This document shows, piece by piece, positions 61,448 through 64,000 of a stretch of DNA of 64,000 nucleotides. The first letter of the stretch is position 1, and each line of letters begins with the position of its first letter. The DNA comes from JAGLQA01 sp023135565 (GTDB lineage Bacteria; Acidobacteriota; Aminicenantia; UBA2199): contig DAOWCY010000008.1 in assembly GCA_030639305.1 (NCBI GenBank), positions 1 through 64,000 of the forward strand. Reading direction: 5' to 3'. Below the pieces are notes generated by a model that saw only the letters and a program-made list of their open reading frames with translations, had not been told where the DNA came from and made no database searches. The translations under genes were made by a program, and so were the position numbers.

Positions 61448-62523
61448 AAAAAAATAAACTCACAAACAAAAAACAAACTTTGAAACTAAAAAAACCCTTT
61501 GGATATACTATAGGTGCGGCCTTTATTTTCCTAATTATCCTGTTGGCGCTGGCAGAAATAGCCGCCCGCAGCGATAGTGTTCGTTCGGCTCTGCCTGCCC
61601 CCAGCATGGGCGGCGCCATTAAATCCTTCGGTATGAAATTCGCCTATTTAGACCGGCTGGTAGAAAAGAAAGGCCGGGTGGATTGTATTGTCATCGGTTC
61701 TTCGATGATCCTGTTAGGCATCGATCCGCCTGCTTTCAGCCGGGCCTATAAAGCTCGAACCGGCAGAGAGATGATTTGTTTTAATTTCGGTTTAGGGGGA
61801 TTTCTTCCTCCGGGCACGGCGATTGCCGCGAAAATCCTGGTAGAGAAGTATAAACCCAAACTATTGCTCTGGGGAATAAACCCGATTTCTTTCCGGGCTA
61901 AGTTTAAGCAGGGCCCGGTGGACTTCCTGGAGAAGATTCCCTGGGTTCGGTACCGGAGAGGAGATTTTAATTTCGAGGGCTGGCTAACCGATCTATCTTA
62001 TGCTTACCGGTATTTTCTCAGGTTTCGTGTTTGGTCGGAACAGCCTGAGTATTCCAGGGGTATAACAAAAGCTGAGTCCTTTATCTCTAAGTATGGACGC
62101 AAAGTTAAGAAGACAAACAAACTTATCCCCCTAAAACCGAAACCCGGTAAATTAAAGAGGTTTCGGCGTAACCTGACCGATTCCAGGGGGGCGAAAAAAG
62201 CGCTTACAGCCTTTAAAAAAGTACTGAAACTTCGCAGCCAAACTCAAGTGGTGATTTTTGAAATACCGGTTCACCGCAGTGTGCTGCCTTTATATAGAGA
62301 TGGAGCGGAAGGGCACTATCGAGTCGTCTCTTATATAAAAAAACAGGCAAACCGGCGCGGAATTATGTTTTTTCCCACCATGCATTTGGACTTGATCCCG
62401 GATGAAGGCTGGTCGAACCTTAACCATATGAACAATTACGGCGCGCTGGTTTTCAGTACCTGGTTAGGAGAGCAAATAGCACAGGCGGTCAAAAAAGGGT
62501 TGATTAAAATAGGGATCGATTAA
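61444..62523 (+). CDS. membrane-anchored SGNH-hydrolase-like protein
   Basis: This 359-residue protein starts at GTG 61444, overlapping the upstream TGA; a frame from 61345 would run inside the previous gene. One membrane anchor (about 20-40) is followed by a periplasmic SGNH-like domain: 'CIVIGSSMILLGIDPPAF' (GSS, block I serine at about 86-87), 'ICFNFGLGGFLPPGTAI', 'LLWGINPISF', and near the end 'WSNLNHMNNYGALVFSTWL' with the late His. Such proteins (AlgJ/DltD/DUF1574 type) work with MBOAT proteins in O-acylation, and an MBOAT gene follows after 14 bp. Confidence 0.8.
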   Translation: MKKNKLTNKKQTLKLKKPFGYTIGAAFIFLIILLALAEIAARSDSVRSALPAPSMGGAIKSFGMKFAYLDRLVEKKGRVDCIVIGSSMILLGIDPPAFSRAYKARTGREMICFNFGLGGFLPPGTAIAAKILVEKYKPKLLLWGINPISFRAKFKQGPVDFLEKIPWVRYRRGDFNFEGWLTDLSYAYRYFLRFRVWSEQPEYSRGITKAESFISKYGRKVKKTNKLIPLKPKPGKLKRFRRNLTDSRGAKKALTAFKKVLKLRSQTQVVIFEIPVHRSVLPLYRDGAEGHYRVVSYIKKQANRRGIMFFPTMHLDLIPDEGWSNLNHMNNYGALVFSTWLGEQIAQAVKKGLIKIGID

Positions 62524-62537
62524 GATAGAGAACTAAA

Positions 62538-63959
62538 ATGAAAATACAATCCTTGACCTTTTTCGGTTTCACAGTTGCCGTGCTGGTGCTTTACTATTTA
62601 CTGTCCCGGAAAAAACAAAACTTACTACTCTTAACGGCATCATATGTCTTTTACATAACTATATCCTATTACTTTGCCCTGATACTGATGGCTGTGACTT
62701 TAGGGAACTATTTTTTAGGCCGGAAAGTTTATGCTTATCGTGATACCGGTAAAAAATGGCTCCTGGCAGGTATCGGATTCAACCTGCTGGCGCTTTGTTT
62801 TTTTAAAGCAGCGCATTTTTTTGTGCCCGATGCCCTCTCTCTTCTTTCCCGCCTGGGCATAAATATTCAAGCACAAGGTTTGAATATTTTGCTTCCCATC
62901 GGCCTCTCTTTTTATGTGCTGCAAGCCATTTCCTACTTAGTAGACCTTTACCGAAAGCAAATACCCGGTCCCGCGCATTTTTTGGATTTTGCCCTTTACC
63001 TGGCTTATTTTCCAAAACTGACTGCCGGTCCTATCGAACGTCCGCGCACCTTCCTGGCGAAACTATCACGCCGGCGAGTGGTGGATAATAAAATCCTGTC
63101 TAAGAGCTTTACATTAATTATTATCGGTCTAATACGCAAAATAGTAATCGCGGACACCCTGCTGCTGGCAATTCCCGCCAAACTAATGAAAGCTCCCTTA
63201 GAACTTTCCCCCCTGGAATTGGTAACCTGGGTGGCGGTTTATTTAGTCGGGATTTATAATGATTTTTGCGGTTATACTAATATTGTGCGCGGAGTCAGCG
63301 GTTTTTTCGGCATAGAGTTGTCGCGGAATTTCATTAACCCCTTTTTCTCCCGCAATTTCACCGAATTCTGGAACCGCTGGCATGTAACTCTTTCCCTATG
63401 GCTGCGGGACTATATTTACTTTCCTATCGGAAGGGCTTTGGCGCGGCGCAGCCCTCGCCGTAATACCCCGGCCAACATTATCCTGCCGCCCCTGTTGACT
63501 ATGTTGGCCAGCGGCCTCTGGCATGGTTTCGGTTTGAATTTTATTGCCTGGGGCGTCCTGATGGGAATATTTTTGATAGGTGAAAGGCTGCTCTCGCTGG
63601 GCCGGCCCCTAATAGCGCCGGATAAAAGACCCTTCTACAGGCAGGCGGCGGCTATGGTAACGGTATCGCTGCTAACCATGGTATCGTTGATTGTGGGGAT
63701 CATGGGCGTTTCCGGCACGGTTCGATTTTTCGCCGGGCTGTTTAGCAATTTGAAGTGGGTGCTGCCGGATTCCCGGGTGTTTATTATGTTTTTCCCCTCA
63801 TTCTGGCTCGATCTAATCCAGCACCGGCGTAAAGATGAGTTGTTTTTCCTGTCTTATCCCCTAATTGGCCGTGCGCTGCTGCTGGCCTTTGCGATTCTAA
63901 CTATATTTCTTTTTTCTCAATCCAGGATACCGGCCCCTTTCGTTTACCAGGGGTTTTAG
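62538..63959 (+). CDS. MBOAT O-acyltransferase (AlgI/DltB type)
   Basis: This 473-residue membrane protein has about 11 helices. The family motifs are clear: 'FYVLQAISYLVDLYRKQIP', 'FPKLTAGPIERP', 'FWNRWHVTLSLWLRDYIYFP' (His282) and SGLWHGFG with the invariant His329. It would move acyl groups from the cytosol to a glycan outside, together with the SGNH-like partner encoded just before. It is complete, ending with TAG 41 bp before the window end. Acetylation is the usual reaction; the donor is not visible in the sequence. Confidence 0.92.
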   Translation: MKIQSLTFFGFTVAVLVLYYLLSRKKQNLLLLTASYVFYITISYYFALILMAVTLGNYFLGRKVYAYRDTGKKWLLAGIGFNLLALCFFKAAHFFVPDALSLLSRLGINIQAQGLNILLPIGLSFYVLQAISYLVDLYRKQIPGPAHFLDFALYLAYFPKLTAGPIERPRTFLAKLSRRRVVDNKILSKSFTLIIIGLIRKIVIADTLLLAIPAKLMKAPLELSPLELVTWVAVYLVGIYNDFCGYTNIVRGVSGFFGIELSRNFINPFFSRNFTEFWNRWHVTLSLWLRDYIYFPIGRALARRSPRRNTPANIILPPLLTMLASGLWHGFGLNFIAWGVLMGIFLIGERLLSLGRPLIAPDKRPFYRQAAAMVTVSLLTMVSLIVGIMGVSGTVRFFAGLFSNLKWVLPDSRVFIMFFPSFWLDLIQHRRKDELFFLSYPLIGRALLLAFAILTIFLFSQSRIPAPFVYQGF

Positions 63960-63973
63960 AACTGAGTTATGAG

Positions 63974-64000
63974 TTATGTGCGCTTTTTGCTCAACAAAAG
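63974..64000. repeat. start of a further dispersed repeat copy (cut by the window)
   Basis: tgtgcgctttttgctcaacaaaag resembles the gcgctttttgattttaa and aacaaaagttttg junctions of other copies. Too short to be sure. Confidence 0.4.

Overview
The window reads as chromosomal DNA of a Gram-negative-type bacterium. It has outer-membrane and secreted proteins (a DUF5916 barrel-like protein, a secretin N-domain protein, an M14 peptidase and a papain-like peptidase with PPC and lectin domains), sigma70-like promoters (TTGnnn, 16-18 bp, TATAAT-like) and no rRNA, tRNA or CRISPR array that I could see. The gene style (two-component propeller kinases, CHAT-TPR proteins, DUF5916, many sulfotransferases) recalls Acidobacteriota / Aminicenantes-like genomes. 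That is an inference from gene content only.

Layout. 1-7.3 kb: a fragment of a phosphatase gene, an AAA-type ATPase, a large propeller hybrid histidine kinase followed by its probable partner (receiver plus SpoIIE phosphatase), and a BrnT/BrnA toxin-antitoxin pair. 7.3-14 kb: a convergent PemK-type toxin-antitoxin pair, an acyl-CoA synthetase, a CHAT-STAND-TPR protein and a tiny zinc-ribbon gene bracketed by inverted repeats. 14-25 kb: a membrane spermidine-synthase-like TPR protein, an Eco57I-type DNA methyltransferase with a small overlapping partner gene, and a secreted M14 peptidase. 25-37 kb: a papain-like peptidase, a PaaI-type thioesterase, a glycine-zipper protein, a 5'-truncated AlbA_2/HATPase-type gene, a DUF5916 protein, two peptidase-S74 paralogs plus the relic of a third, and a secretin N-domain protein.

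37.4-64 kb is one long, same-strand surface-glycan locus. It holds an ABC exporter (Wzm/Wzt with a C-terminal glycan-binding domain), seven sulfotransferase-family domains, several glycosyltransferases, two methyltransferases, an asparagine-synthase-like enzyme, a WbqC-family protein, a sulfotransferase fused to a B12-binding radical SAM enzyme, a two-gene SMR-like flippase, a large membrane protein and an SGNH/MBOAT O-acylation pair. Together these suggest synthesis and export of a heavily decorated glycan (sulfated, methylated, acylated).

A GC-rich palindromic repeat family runs through almost every longer intergenic gap. Its modules include a GTGCGCAC palindrome, an AAAAGTTTTGATCAAACTTTT near-palindrome and a cccggcagggccgccggagg hairpin. 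In three places it enters genes: one copy lies in frame inside a glycosyltransferase, and two copies give unrelated proteins the same eight-residue C-terminus. A second, unrelated element of about 95 bp occurs three times, each time next to a promoter.
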